The translations under genes were made by a program, and so were the position numbers. This document shows, in pieces, positions 1-11,900 of a stretch of 37,522 nt of DNA. Origin of the DNA: Setaria digitata (taxonomy: Eukaryota > Nematoda > Chromadorea > Rhabditida > Setariidae); NCBI GenBank assembly GCA_003640385.1, contig RCAB01000569.1, positions 1 through 37,522 of the forward strand, given 5' to 3'. The stretch's first letter is position 1; each line of letters starts with the position of its first letter. Under the pieces are notes generated by a model, which was not told the DNA's origin, searched no databases, and was given only the letters and a program-made list of their open reading frames with translations.

Positions 1-1503
1 CACGGCAGCTTCTAACAGCATGTTGCTAATACTACTGATGGCTGCACTCGTTTTCATGATCTACAGTACATCTAAACTACACAATAGTAATTAATTACTA
101 ACAGGAAAATATTAAAGAAAGAAATATTTTTAATATAATGAACTTTACACTATGTACTATGATATAAAGGAGTGCAATTCAATAAGGCTAAAAAAGTTTC
201 TTCTCCACCATAATATTCTCATTACTTCCAGCAACCTTACATCCTTAATTTTATATAATTGTTTAATTAAAATCGACTTTGTCCATTTTATACCATTGTG
301 ATTTTCTCGGTACCATTCGTTTGTCCTTCCCGTCCTATTCCATCATGCATTATTTTATCTATTTTTTTTTTTCATTATATTTTGTTTAGAACAAAATTTT
401 GATGTTATAGTAAATCGTTTCACTAACGCAAATTAAATTCCCAATAAAAGTTTATCCCTTTGACCATCTTTCCTCTCTTCGATTCCCTTCCTTGGCCATT
501 CCGCTCTTTCTATACTTCTACTACATTAGTTTGGCAAAACTTACGCATAGTTTTCATCGACTTACTTGAAACCTCTGCAATCGTTCTGCTTCTACTTCAC
601 ACGTCTGCTTCCCACTATAGCACTGCAAAGCAAAAGTTGCACTAAAATATAATCAACCGTTATTAAAACGTCACCGTTGACAGTTAAGACTCATCTATTC
701 TAAACTAATTTTATAACTGCCAGTTATCGGTGTCCTGCTGGGCTGGAATATAATTCTTTTTCAGGCTGCATGGTACTTTTAAAGATATCATCTTTCACAA
801 AGATAGTGCTTAATCGTACCTAGCCACAGATCCTTCTTTGTTTTTTATTACCTTCATTTCAGTATTTTAGAGTCTTTTCCCATTAAGTGAGCATCCACTA
901 TGATATAATTTTTTTCACTGAGCAAATAAATTTCTCGGGTGATTCAGGTTTTGAATAATTAATAAAGCTTTTAGGCTGTTCATTATCACTTCTCATTAAA
1001 TCTGACCATAGTTTATTTTGCTTTTATACTGCTCTATCCGTTAGTATTATCTTTCTGCTTTTTCACTGCCAGTTTCTCAATTTTCAAATTGAAAAAGGAA
1101 CTGTAAATAAGGCAAACAAAAAGTATCAGTACTTTTTATAAGAATAGTTCACAAAAGAGATAAGTTGTTGCTGTCACGCGAAGCTCTCCTTACTTTCTAT
1201 TTCACAGTGGTAAAGAAAGTTAAATGGTTTGAGGTGAGCAGTAATTTAAGAGAAGTTTCCCTGGCAGTTTCCTGGCTGTAATCAAGATAATTTGATATTT
1301 CTACATCTTTTCTAATAGCTATTGAAGTAGTGAAGTAAAATCTAAGTCTGTGTAAAAAGTTAATAATAATTATACCGTGAAACTATTCCTCCAATTGCCA
1401 TCATTTTAATTGTGGTAAACCACCAAGTGAAATTTTCGTATCCACTTTGAAGATTTCTTTTGCTGGACGATAACTTAGAAAAAAAGTAAAAAAAGTAAAA
1501 AAG

Positions 1504-1768
1504 TCTTTCCCAAGTAACTTACCAAAATTATGGTTTGCACAGACATTTCATAAAAAACTTTCCAAAAAACTTTTCCAATACTATTCTTGAGCTATCTTCT
1601 AAAATTATTTTTAAGTTCAAAAACTTTTTATTTCATGGCGACTGTTATAACAAATTCCATTTCCAACTGACATTTTGAATTTAAATTTTTGAAGGAACGA
1701 GACACTAGGAATTCATTTATTCTTTCCCAAGTAACTTACCAAAATTATGGTTTGCACAGACATTTCAT
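1504..1768. repeat. 48-bp direct repeat pair
   Basis: The 48 bases at 1504-1551 (starting TCTTTCCCAAGTAACTTACC) recur exactly at 1721-1768, 217 bases apart. The next bases differ, although a TTCATAAAAAAC stretch that follows copy 1 reappears near 1799. This suggests a local segmental duplication with later drift. There are no terminal inverted repeats or coding sequence that would mark a transposon. Confidence 0.85.
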
Positions 1769-1820
1769 CGGTATTATATCTGTTCCTCGATGAACACTTC
1801 ATAAAAAACGCATACAAATT

Positions 1821-1888
1821 TTCTTTTATTTCTTCTACGACGATCTGCGACGACGATCTTTTCTTTATTCTTTTATTTCTTCTACGAC
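1821..1888. repeat. 21-bp direct repeat pair, period 47
   Basis: The 21 bases at 1821-1841 (TTCTTTTATTTCTTCTACGA plus C) recur at 1868-1888. Between them are CGACGATCT-type short repeats. It is a small, simple local duplication just downstream of the 48-bp repeat pair. Confidence 0.8.
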
Positions 1889-3154
1889 AATATGCATGTT
1901 GCTATTGTCCTCAGCGGCTTAAGCGCAAACATTTATAATTTCAAGTAGGTTTTCAAAAACTATCCTTTTACCAATCAATCAGATTCGTTAAAGAATTGGA
2001 ACTAAAGAATTAGCTAAGAATTTCTTTATATGCATTGGCAACTAGTTCTGCTTGCAACTAATCTACCAAACAGGCGCTTTTTCCCAGAAAGCTCAACTTT
2101 TCGGAGATACTTGGTTTGAAAATGTGGATAATTTTGTCGACGAACTATTACAGATTCTTGTCTTTTTTTAAAACATGAACTTGAAACTGTCATTTTAAAA
2201 ATACCATTTGTTCATAATAGAAATTCGTGATAAGTTGGGGAAAAGGGCTGTTTGAGAGTTAAAAAATAATCAGTTGTGTATTACTGAGTTTTCTGCTTGT
2301 GCACTTTCCACATGACAGCCTTGTTCTTAGAATTCCAACAACGATCACATCTACTTTTTCTGAGGAAGAACTGAGTGATTAGTTGTTAACTTGCATCTTT
2401 TATTTGCCTTCAAATAATATCTGAAAGAAGCGTTCATAGAGTAGGGTCACATATATAACATGTGACAAGTTCGACGTCACAAACGCTAAGGGCTTCAGTG
2501 AGTTAGGTAACTAGAACGGGAATGAGTTTGCTGTTCGAGATGCTGTCTCGGCTAATAAATATTGTATGCAACTGGAAAAAATAATTCATGACGTCGTCTA
2601 TGAAGTGGATTTATTCCATGGACCATTTGGCTGTCATTGGGAAGAGAAAGTGAAATGAAATGTTAGAAATGAGCCATAAATTATTCTCATCTCTATGCAA
2701 AAAGAAATTAAGGGAAAGCGGCTGCAGTAAAATGTATGTTAACTATAAATGTATTCATTCTTCAGATTAAAAGTAGAAAGGAGCAATTTTGCTTTTTTCC
2801 CGAGTGAAGCAAAGTTGGTTATTTGCTTTATTAATGTTGATTTGTTATGATCAACTTTAGAGTAAATCATGATTTTCAAGATTTGCATTCGTCTTTAGAA
2901 GTTTTTCCAATTAATTTTTTATGAAGGTTGAATGATATTAAGAGAATTGCGATTTTTCACATGAAGTCCATACTTCTCTTTCTGAGGCGAAAAATATCTG
3001 AGATGCAATCGACAATATGTTTTCGACCGTTTTGCATTGTGAAGAGAACTTACAATGCTTCTGTGACAGTTCGGCGAGCAATTTTTTAAATGAATCTCGA
3101 GGCTGAATATAAAAGGCTAAGAAGGATTTCGAACCATATTTCGACTTGAAAGTT

Positions 3155-6100
3155 ATGTCCAAAAATGAGTTGGATTATGAAAGTCTGACAGATGAGGAAT
3201 ATGAAGATATAATTGCTAATTTTTTAAAACCCAGTGGATTCGAAATATTTACTGTATTCGCATTTCTATCACTCATGATTATTGGTGTTTCTGGAAATTC
3301 GTTGGTTGTATACACTGTTATTCGTCAAAAAAAGTTGGTATGACTTTCTTCAGTATTGTCAAGCAGTAATTAATATCATTCAAAAAAAACATTTAGATTT
3401 CATGTGTGAAGTTGTAAAATGTTCAGATGAAAGACTTTGACTTGAAAAAGGCAAAAACATTATCTAGGAAGTTATTACCTTATTGTTTGTGGTCAAATTG
3501 ACTTTTACGTTAACAATAAGCTTTATGCATTTATCAATTTAATTCCGAAGGTATTTTTTTTTAATAACTTTCGAAAGAATACCAATAGCTAAAGAAGTCC
3601 ATACCTTTGATAAGATAGCCGCAAATGTTCAATTAACTGTTCATTTCTCCTTCCCTTAACAGCAGTAATTTTCTTTTAATTGCTTTACGGTTTTCATTCA
3701 AGAATCTTCTTTGCTTATTCTTTTCTCTTGCTTTTACGGATAAATACATAGAGACCTCGTTATTAATATTAGTAGACAGACTACTGTTTGATTAGGTGAA
3801 CGACAAACAAAGCACCGTTACATCATTTCATTTGGATTCTCATAACACAAAATGATGAACAAACAAAAAGCATGCTATTGGAGATAAATGAGGGTTTCGT
3901 AGTTTCTCAGGTTCTATTAATTTTATACCGCAAACTTTTCATGCTTTTGTTCCTTCCGATGAAAACAACTTACTTTTAAGGTGAAGTGCAAGTAGTGGTT
4001 TTTTAAATGAATTTTCAAGTTCTTTCAGTTAAATTTATTTGACGGAACGAAAACATTTTTTATAGCAACTACTGTCAGAAGAATGTGACGAGGAAACATA
4101 ATAAAATGTTTTCAATTTTGGCTCATTCCCTTAGAATTTCTTCTTTATTTTAATCATAAATCATTACTACCTTATCTAAAGAACTTCCAACCCTTAATAA
4201 GAAATAATCTATGCTTGTGAATTTCAAAAAAACTGATTATTATGAACAATCTCAATCTCTAGGAATTGGTCAGAACACAATACTGTGGCAAAATGTTTTC
4301 CTTTCCTTGCACTGTGAAAATTTAGAAACAAAGTTTATTTTGGAAAAAAAACTGTCTGGAAATCTTAAATTCCTAGATAATTGAAAGAAGAAACAATTCC
4401 GGAAGTGCAGAAAATGTCATTACACAATTATTAGTACTTGAAAAAGAACAGCGAACAGCACAAATGCTTACTAAATGAATTTTACAGTTTATCTAACAAT
4501 GGCATCATCTTGGTCTTTCTTCTCTACCTTTGTTTTATAGAATTTCAATGGTTTTCCGAGACTGAACGGAAACAGTATGTAAGCATTGTACTGTAGGTAG
4601 ACTCGTATTGCACTGCTTGCAGCACTTTCTTTTTTCATTTTGCTTTAAAAATATTGCTGAATGTTTGAAAGTAAACAGGAAATGAAGCTTGACAAAGGTT
4701 TGGGATGAAATTTTGATGAGCTACTGATCGATTGTAAATTTGTACATGAAGGGTTTCAGATGCTGTAGAAGCTAACAAATATGTTGGCACTGAATAAAGT
4801 AAAAAGTTCGTTTTTGGAAACTAGAGAATAATTTTCACTCAAAAAGATTTAAAATTTATAGAAAATCATTTGAAATATGTAATTAAATTACTACTGCATA
4901 AACAATCAAATTAATGCCATGACCACTCTAGTGGACATCGATGAACTTTTTTCTGGCTAATTTGGCTGTTTCGGATCTTCTAGTGCTTTTAATTTGTTTG
5001 CCGCCAACAGTTGTCAACGACATAACAAAGACATTTTGGTTCAATTCAACGGTTTGTAAAATGATTGTATTTTTCCAGGTTAGTCACTGACGATAAACGA
5101 TTAACTCTTCACAGGTTGAGAATCTTATCGATAAATACTCAGTAACAATTATTTAATTTTTTTTATTTTTACCTTTTAACAATCAGAGAAATGAAGTCTC
5201 ATGATAAGACTCTACAAATTCTGCAGAATACCAGTGTATATGTAAATATTTTAACACTTGTGTGCATATCACTGGAACGATGGCACGCAATAATATCCCC
5301 ATTGAAACAAAAAATATGGCCAACAAAACGAATGATAACAGTGATATGGATTACTGCAATGCTGTTATCAGTCCCGGAACCAGTAACTATTACAACTTAT
5401 CCAGCTGTCTTCAATCGACCCAATTTTACTACTGCAGTAAGACAGTTTGTTTGCTTAGATATAGGTCAGGTATTCAATCCGCTCTTAATTGAAGCTCTGC
5501 TAACAAATGCTCTTGGTTCAAACCAATCCACAATCTAATCTTCCTACTTAGTCTGAAAAAGAATGAATATTAAGATGATTTTTAAATGAAGTGGAATATA
5601 CAAATGGAGGAGACAATCCTAATATTTTTAAATATAAGTGGATACAACAAGTTGCCATGTTTCTCAGCCAACCACAAAATTTCGGCCCAAAGGTGAAATT
5701 ACTTACTTCTACGCTGATGGGAAAATGTATTGTTCAGCGACAAAAGAAGACAGGGAAGAAGTGAATGAAGAGAGAAGCAAAACTATAACTTCTCTTCGGG
5801 GTTCAAAGCTGAAGTGACATAGGGAGCAAGGTCTAAGTGCTACGCTTCGGCATTTAAGGCCTGTCTCTGAGCTTGTTCTTTGAGAACATAGTCTTGTAAC
5901 AGTCAACTTTGTACGTATTTTCAGTGGGGTACATCATGCAAAGAAAGTTGGTCACCTGGGACACAGCGGTACTATCAGTTAATACAGACGATCGGTTTAT
6001 TTTTCTTACCTTTACTTTTAATTACTGCTTTATGCATACACATGGCAATTATTTTGTCCAAAAATATATTACCAACGGGAAAACGTCAACTAACAAACAG

Positions 6101-8904
6101 GTATTTAATTCCTTGTCTTGTCATTACCTCAGTACTTCCTTGCTGGCTACATCTTGTGGATATTGTAGTGAAGTTAAAGCAAGCTATCCTTAAAGGCTAT
6201 ATTTGGCCGACCATCTAGGTCTCAGTATTATCATTTTACTTTCGAAAACTGCCACACAGCTGAATAAAAACAAAACACATAAAAGCAAAAAGAATTTCTT
6301 CAAAGACATCATTGCTAAAGCATATTCTATCCTCCTTATCTATATGCTCAGCGATCATTTCTCCAGAATTTACTAAAATGCTGCTTTTCCAAGATTAAAG
6401 CTATGTATGATGAAGGATTACCAAATAAACTACCTCATGATAACTATCTTCTTTCCTTTTCAAAACCGGAGAACCTTATAAAATCTCTGAACATATTCTG
6501 TAAATCTCAATTCAACTGCTAGCAATATCGAGCTTGTTGAATAAAATCTTTTTCGTTTATCTTTAACAAAAGACCACAAAAAGTGAGTAATTTAAAGAAT
6601 TCCCTTAATTTTCCTGAAATGCTAATAGTCGAAAGAAAGCTCAGTACTAAGAAGACTGATTATTGCTGAAATTTGTCTTTAATATTAAGCAGTTGTCTAG
6701 CTTAGCGCGACAAGTTTATGCTTATATTCTCCAATCCAATAATTTTAGATTCTCAGCCCAGAAAATAGAATGGCGAAGAAGTTGAAGTCATTTGTTATTA
6801 TGAAAATATTGGTTGGACCATGTGTTCACAAGAAAAAAATTAAAGAAATGCTAGGAAGTAGGAAGAATCATATGAATTTTTCCGGTAGCTTGAAGTCATC
6901 CTGCTAATTTCGAACTGCCTAATTGAAAATAATTTTCATTTTACTGGACAAGGCTAACAGTTTATTGCGAGATAATTTATTACAAATTTCGATCAGCTAG
7001 TATTATGAAGCAAATTAAAATTAGATTTACCAAAATCGAAAAATTTAAAACTGTTTTTACTGACGAATTTGCAGTGGAATTAATTCAAAACTTGAAGATT
7101 GAGAAGAGTCAACAGTGGTGCAAAATTTTCCGTTTTATCTTCCTCTTAATTTTTTCCTTTTTTTTTAACTTCTATGAGATATTTCAAACATAAATAACGA
7201 ATAATTTAAATTAAATTTCCAGGAAGAAAGCAACTAAAGTGCTTTGGATAGTTGTCATCTTATTTGCGCTATGTTACTTCCCAGTACATCTCTATAATCT
7301 CGCGTCGTAAGTTCCACAAATTATACTGATTTCTAGAGGAGAGCTAAAGATAAAGGAAAAGATTCACTTCCTCTTCTTCCAACGGTCCTTTATCATCAGA
7401 TTAAGAAACGATCTTTAGACTGTTCGGTAAAAGCAATTATGCTTGCTGTATTTGAATTCTTTAATATTTCAGTGCTTTCAATATTGATCCATTCGCATCA
7501 CTATACAAGTACGATACTGTTCTCGCGTTGCGAAAGTTCATCCCAAGGTTTATGAGTTACTCGTCATGTTGCGTTAACCCAATACTTTATAATTTCATGA
7601 GTGGTGAGTTTTCACAGTTTGAGACTCACTCTCCTTCCAAATTTAACCCTCTCAAAAACGTCACACTCTAGACAACAATTATTGAAGAAACTAGTCAAAT
7701 GAATTCGATAAGTAATGCAATACGCCGAAGAGATTCAAAAAAGAAAAAAAAAAATCGCCTAACTTTCACTTGCCACGATGAACTTTATTTCGCACAGATC
7801 TTCATGGAGTTTGCCTAAAACCCAAGTTTTTGAATTTTTGCCGAAATTTTAAAAGGGAAGATAGTGCTAATAATATTCCGATGAATTAAACCTGCTCCTA
7901 TTTACCCGTGTTTCAGTATAATTAAGAGAGTTACTGAAAATGAACTACTTTTTGAGGAATCATATGAAGAACTCAGATACAACAAAATGTAAAATGATGA
8001 AAAAGCTCTGCATTATTATTGACTTATATATTCGTAAAATCAAACAAAACTTTAATGAACTCACAACAAATAAAAATGAACCAAAAAACTCCCTTCAAAG
8101 TGGGAAGATATGACCCGTCAATAAGAACAAAAACAATTTAGTATAATTTAGAATTGTTTCAGTATAAAATAAAGCAACAAACGCACAGGAGCGAAGTTTA
8201 ATAGAACTACTTAAAGGAAAAACTGAGTGACTTCAATAGCATGGTCATCAGGAGGTCTTCCGAATGTTTGCGTTTCTTTTTAAGCCAATAAAAATTTTGG
8301 AAAATAAGTATAACAGTAATATTTATGTATGCCATAAAAACTGGTGGAATGTCAAGTAGATGAAACGGCTATAAGTCATAGATGAACAAGGACATACATT
8401 ACTTTAGTACTCCTCACCCTTCTTCATAATATTACTTTAATAATACAGTCGGTGCTTCAAACTCATTTTAGCGATAACAGGTGGGCAAAACTCACAAATG
8501 AAAAGTGAATTTCAAACCAACTAGTTAAAAAGCTTCTCGGGTAGAGTTGATTACTATAGATACAGAAGAAAAACAAAGGAAAAACCAAAGAGGCATTAAA
8601 ACTTTCCTGAGTATTTAACAGGATAGCAGTAATTGGAAGCTTTTGAAATTTTCCAAATGTTTGAGATAGTGATCAGCACATAAACCGATGAAACCTTTTG
8701 TTATGAATGGAATCAGAAAATTATTTCTTAAACTATTTCAAGGCACAGAACTCTGCCGTTTTAAATTGAACCTTCCCACTTTCAGAACGATTTCGAAATG
8801 AATTTCGACGTGTATGTTCCTCATATAAATGGAACGACCTGATGAAACGTAATACATATGACGACATCGATAGGCAAAACAAATTTTTGACGGAATACAA
8901 TTAA
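3155..8904 (+). CDS. Neuropeptide GPCR, orexin/allatotropin-receptor type
   Basis: Seven-transmembrane rhodopsin-class receptor for a neuropeptide at the plasma membrane. Exons: 3155-3337, 4932-5078, 5227-5436, 5925-6100, 7223-7306, 7473-7603, 8786-8904; all phases agree and give 349 residues. The N-terminus is acidic with no signal peptide. Seen: TM1 GNSLVVY, TM2 NFFLANLAVSDLLVLL, Cys103 at the start of TM3 paired with Cys185 in loop 2 (WGTSCKESW), ERW at 127-129 in place of DRY, CYFP in TM6 (256-259), and NPILY in TM7 (302-306). The TM2-TM3 stretch VVNDITKTFWF and the ERW(H)AI motif resemble orexin and insect allatotropin receptors, which also carry a Trp after the Arg. Ligand and G protein are inferred only from the family. 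Start: first ATG of the open exon; a TTG lies just upstream in frame. The gene ends 2 bases before the stop of the opposing nuclear receptor gene. A different neuropeptide-receptor subfamily is possible. Confidence 0.88.
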
Positions 8905-8906
8905 TA

Positions 8907-11900
8907 TCAACGTTTTATACTTAGATCTAGTGGTTCTTCATCTACTGATTCCACTATCTCATTTGATGCTTTCATATTGTGTAAAGATGTACTTCGCAAC
9001 ATCGATGCAGTCGTTCGATATAACATTGCGGGATGACAGTTCTGACCAAAAGTACGTAGAGCAGCTACTGCTATCGGCAAAATAGGTGGTTGATTAAGTA
9101 ATGAGGCAACAGACCGATGAGTTTCAACAATGGAAGGTTGAACTCGAGATAGAGCACTTTGCGGTAATTGTACTTCTGTATTATTTTCGGATTTGTGTTC
9201 ACAACCTGGTCTGACTAATCCTTTCTGTACATCATCTAGCGGTTGGTTCTCAATAGAAAGCGGTGATATTAATTCCTGCAGTGGTTGCTCTGATTGTTGC
9301 TGTACTCGTCCAGAGGCATAACTTCCCACTGCTAACGAATCAGTCTCAATGCTCCGCGGTACACCTTCACTCATACCCGTTCTTATGGTATTCGAGACAG
9401 TACTATCATCGGAAGTGGATGCAACTGATGATGATGAGGAGCAACAGCATGTGGCAGGCCAAATAGTTATTGCTTCAAGACTTTGCTGATGCATTGCATT
9501 TTGCATTCTGAGCTCGCTCAAGACAGTATGTAATAGCTGTGGCGCTGCTGCACGACATTCTTCTGAAAATGTTTCATGAAAGAGATCACTTAAACGATTG
9601 TGAATAAATGCAGCCAGTTCAGGATGATGTACGAGGGGTTTATCGGAAATACACATGCCAGCAGCACCGATCAGTGCTACCTGTTGATTGGTCAACTTCA
9701 ATGCGTTGAACTTTTGTAAAAAAACATTCATAGGTGAATAGAAGTATTGCTGGACATGTTGTCCAACTGGTGGCTGAAGCGTCAGTAAGAGTTTGTCAGA
9801 GTTTAGTGATGACAGCATTGCCAACATAACTGTTTGAAATAATGTACCCTGAAAAATAGCGTAAATTTGAAATTTCACGGTTTATCACCGAACAATCATC
9901 CCTTCAGTATTCTTCTTCCTCACTTATGGTACATCATAACAGATGCAAAGGAAACAAATTAAGTCTACCAAAAATTCAAAGCCAGAAACGCAGTTAATTC
10001 GACAAAACTGCTTACTTTCAATAATTGAACTCGATCTTGATGGTGTAGCATATTGAATCCTGGGACTGACTGAGAAAAATCGTAAGCTGCTTTTATCGCA
10101 TGATGAGCATTTGACCTTCAATAAATAAAGTATTACCTACACAACCAATCATATACAGATTCAAAAAACATAGAATTAAAAAAAAAGAAAACCAACGTGA
10201 CATTATATACTAGTAATACTCAAATTCGAGTTATATAGTAATTCTACTAAAACTAATCCGGTGTTTTCATCGCGCCTCCTCTTGATAATTCAGTACTGTG
10301 AATAATTTATTACCCATTTTTTTTTAATACGTTAAAAAAACTTTTTTTTAAAGGAAAAAAAAACCTCCCCACTGGACAGATAGTTTGTCCAGGTTTATCG
10401 AGAAGCTTTTTCACACTATCAATCAGGCGTAAAAAACCGGTAAAGCAAGATTCCAATACTGAATCACTATCAGTAAGTGCATTTTGAATTGCATCAGTTA
10501 GGGAGCGCGCTGTAACACGAGCCAGTTCTTCAGCCATTCGAGCTTTTTCATGCTTCGGTACACGGCCGAATCGAACGGCTAAATAAACGGAAACAGGGGA
10601 AATAATCCTTGATAAGCAATATTTGGATAACAGGAAAAAGCCTAAAATTTGACACTCTCAGGTCACTACCATTGGAGTTCATATCCAACTATTAACAATT
10701 TTCGATCATTTTATTTGTTCACTTCATGCAAAGAACCGAAGCCGACGATTCGTATTTTGCAACTTCTATGATTGTTTAATTTAGCCCGCTACTACTGCTG
10801 ATGACTTCACACAATAAATAATTAATATCATTAAAGGCAACATATGAGTACTAAAAATTCTAATAATGCAAGTGAAAGAATTTATCAAAAACAAAGCTTA
10901 ATAACAATATTACATTATTAATGAGCAAGCGTCCTAATAATGAAATATGCCTTTAGTAGAAATTGAAAAAAAAATCTATTTTCCAGCTTATCAAAATTAG
11001 GAGTAAGGAAATTCATTCTTCACAAAATTTCCCCCATTGTAATTATATTGACTTGTAATTCAAATTTTTCAATTAAATAGAGCAGGACGAAAGTGAAAAC
11101 TCGGGCACAAGAGAAAGGAATTAATGCAGTTAAAATTTGCAAGGTCATCGGCGGACAATTCAGTAGAGGACAGACATACCTTTCGCCTTTTCAACTTCCC
11201 CCTTGCTTCCCCGGTAAACACATTTTCAATGTTCGCATAAAATGACCCAAATAGCCGCAGAATTCTCCAATCTATCTATTCTAACCAAGGTCAAACCACA
11301 ATGCCATTTCGGGCCGTCTCTTAATCTAGATCAAGGTCAAACTATAAGCTGTATTCAGCACTCTTCAATCGAGGTCAAGGTCAAAGTATAATTCTATTTC
11401 AACCGCTCTATTCCTCTAGACCGAAATAATAAAAAACACATCAATAGACAATTCCATTCAAAAGTGAAGAACATTTCAACGAGTTATCTGACAGGCAATG
11501 TTAAATTGCTTTTCAGTGATATTGAGATAATCTATTAATAAACTATCTCAAAACTGGGTAGGTTTCTCAGGACTAAAAACATGTTAAAAAATATTCCAAT
11601 TACCGTACCTTCTCTTGACATCCCCACTTTAATACACTTTTGTAGCCTGCAATGTTGGCATCGATTACGGTTATTTCGAGCAACAACACACTGTTGGCTT
11701 CTAGTACAGGGACGATATTGGATTTTCTGCTGAATAGAACGGCGAAAGAAGCCCTGTAAACAAATTACATAGGAAAAATAATTTTTATTAAAGAAATTCG
11801 CAGGAAACAAGGAATCAAAAATCTATCAAGATGAAAAATCAAGGAACAAGTAAAGAAATAGATTACGAAAGTTATGCCGAACAATCAAGAATACTGCAAC

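Larger units (their letters stand above)
1..3154. other. Intergenic region without supported gene
   Basis: AT-rich sequence. The open frames here (for example 460-645 and 1747-1938 on the plus strand) are short, lack flanking splice sites that join to anything, and have no recognisable protein character. The only structure I can support is a pair of short direct repeats near 1504-1888, listed separately. The stretch next to 3155 presumably holds the promoter and 5' UTR of the receptor gene, but I see no clear core promoter. Confidence 0.5.

Noticed and set aside
9263..9466. 67-residue plus-strand frame inside the receptor's last exon.
   Set aside because: It is the antisense shadow of the Ser/Gln-rich receptor tail.
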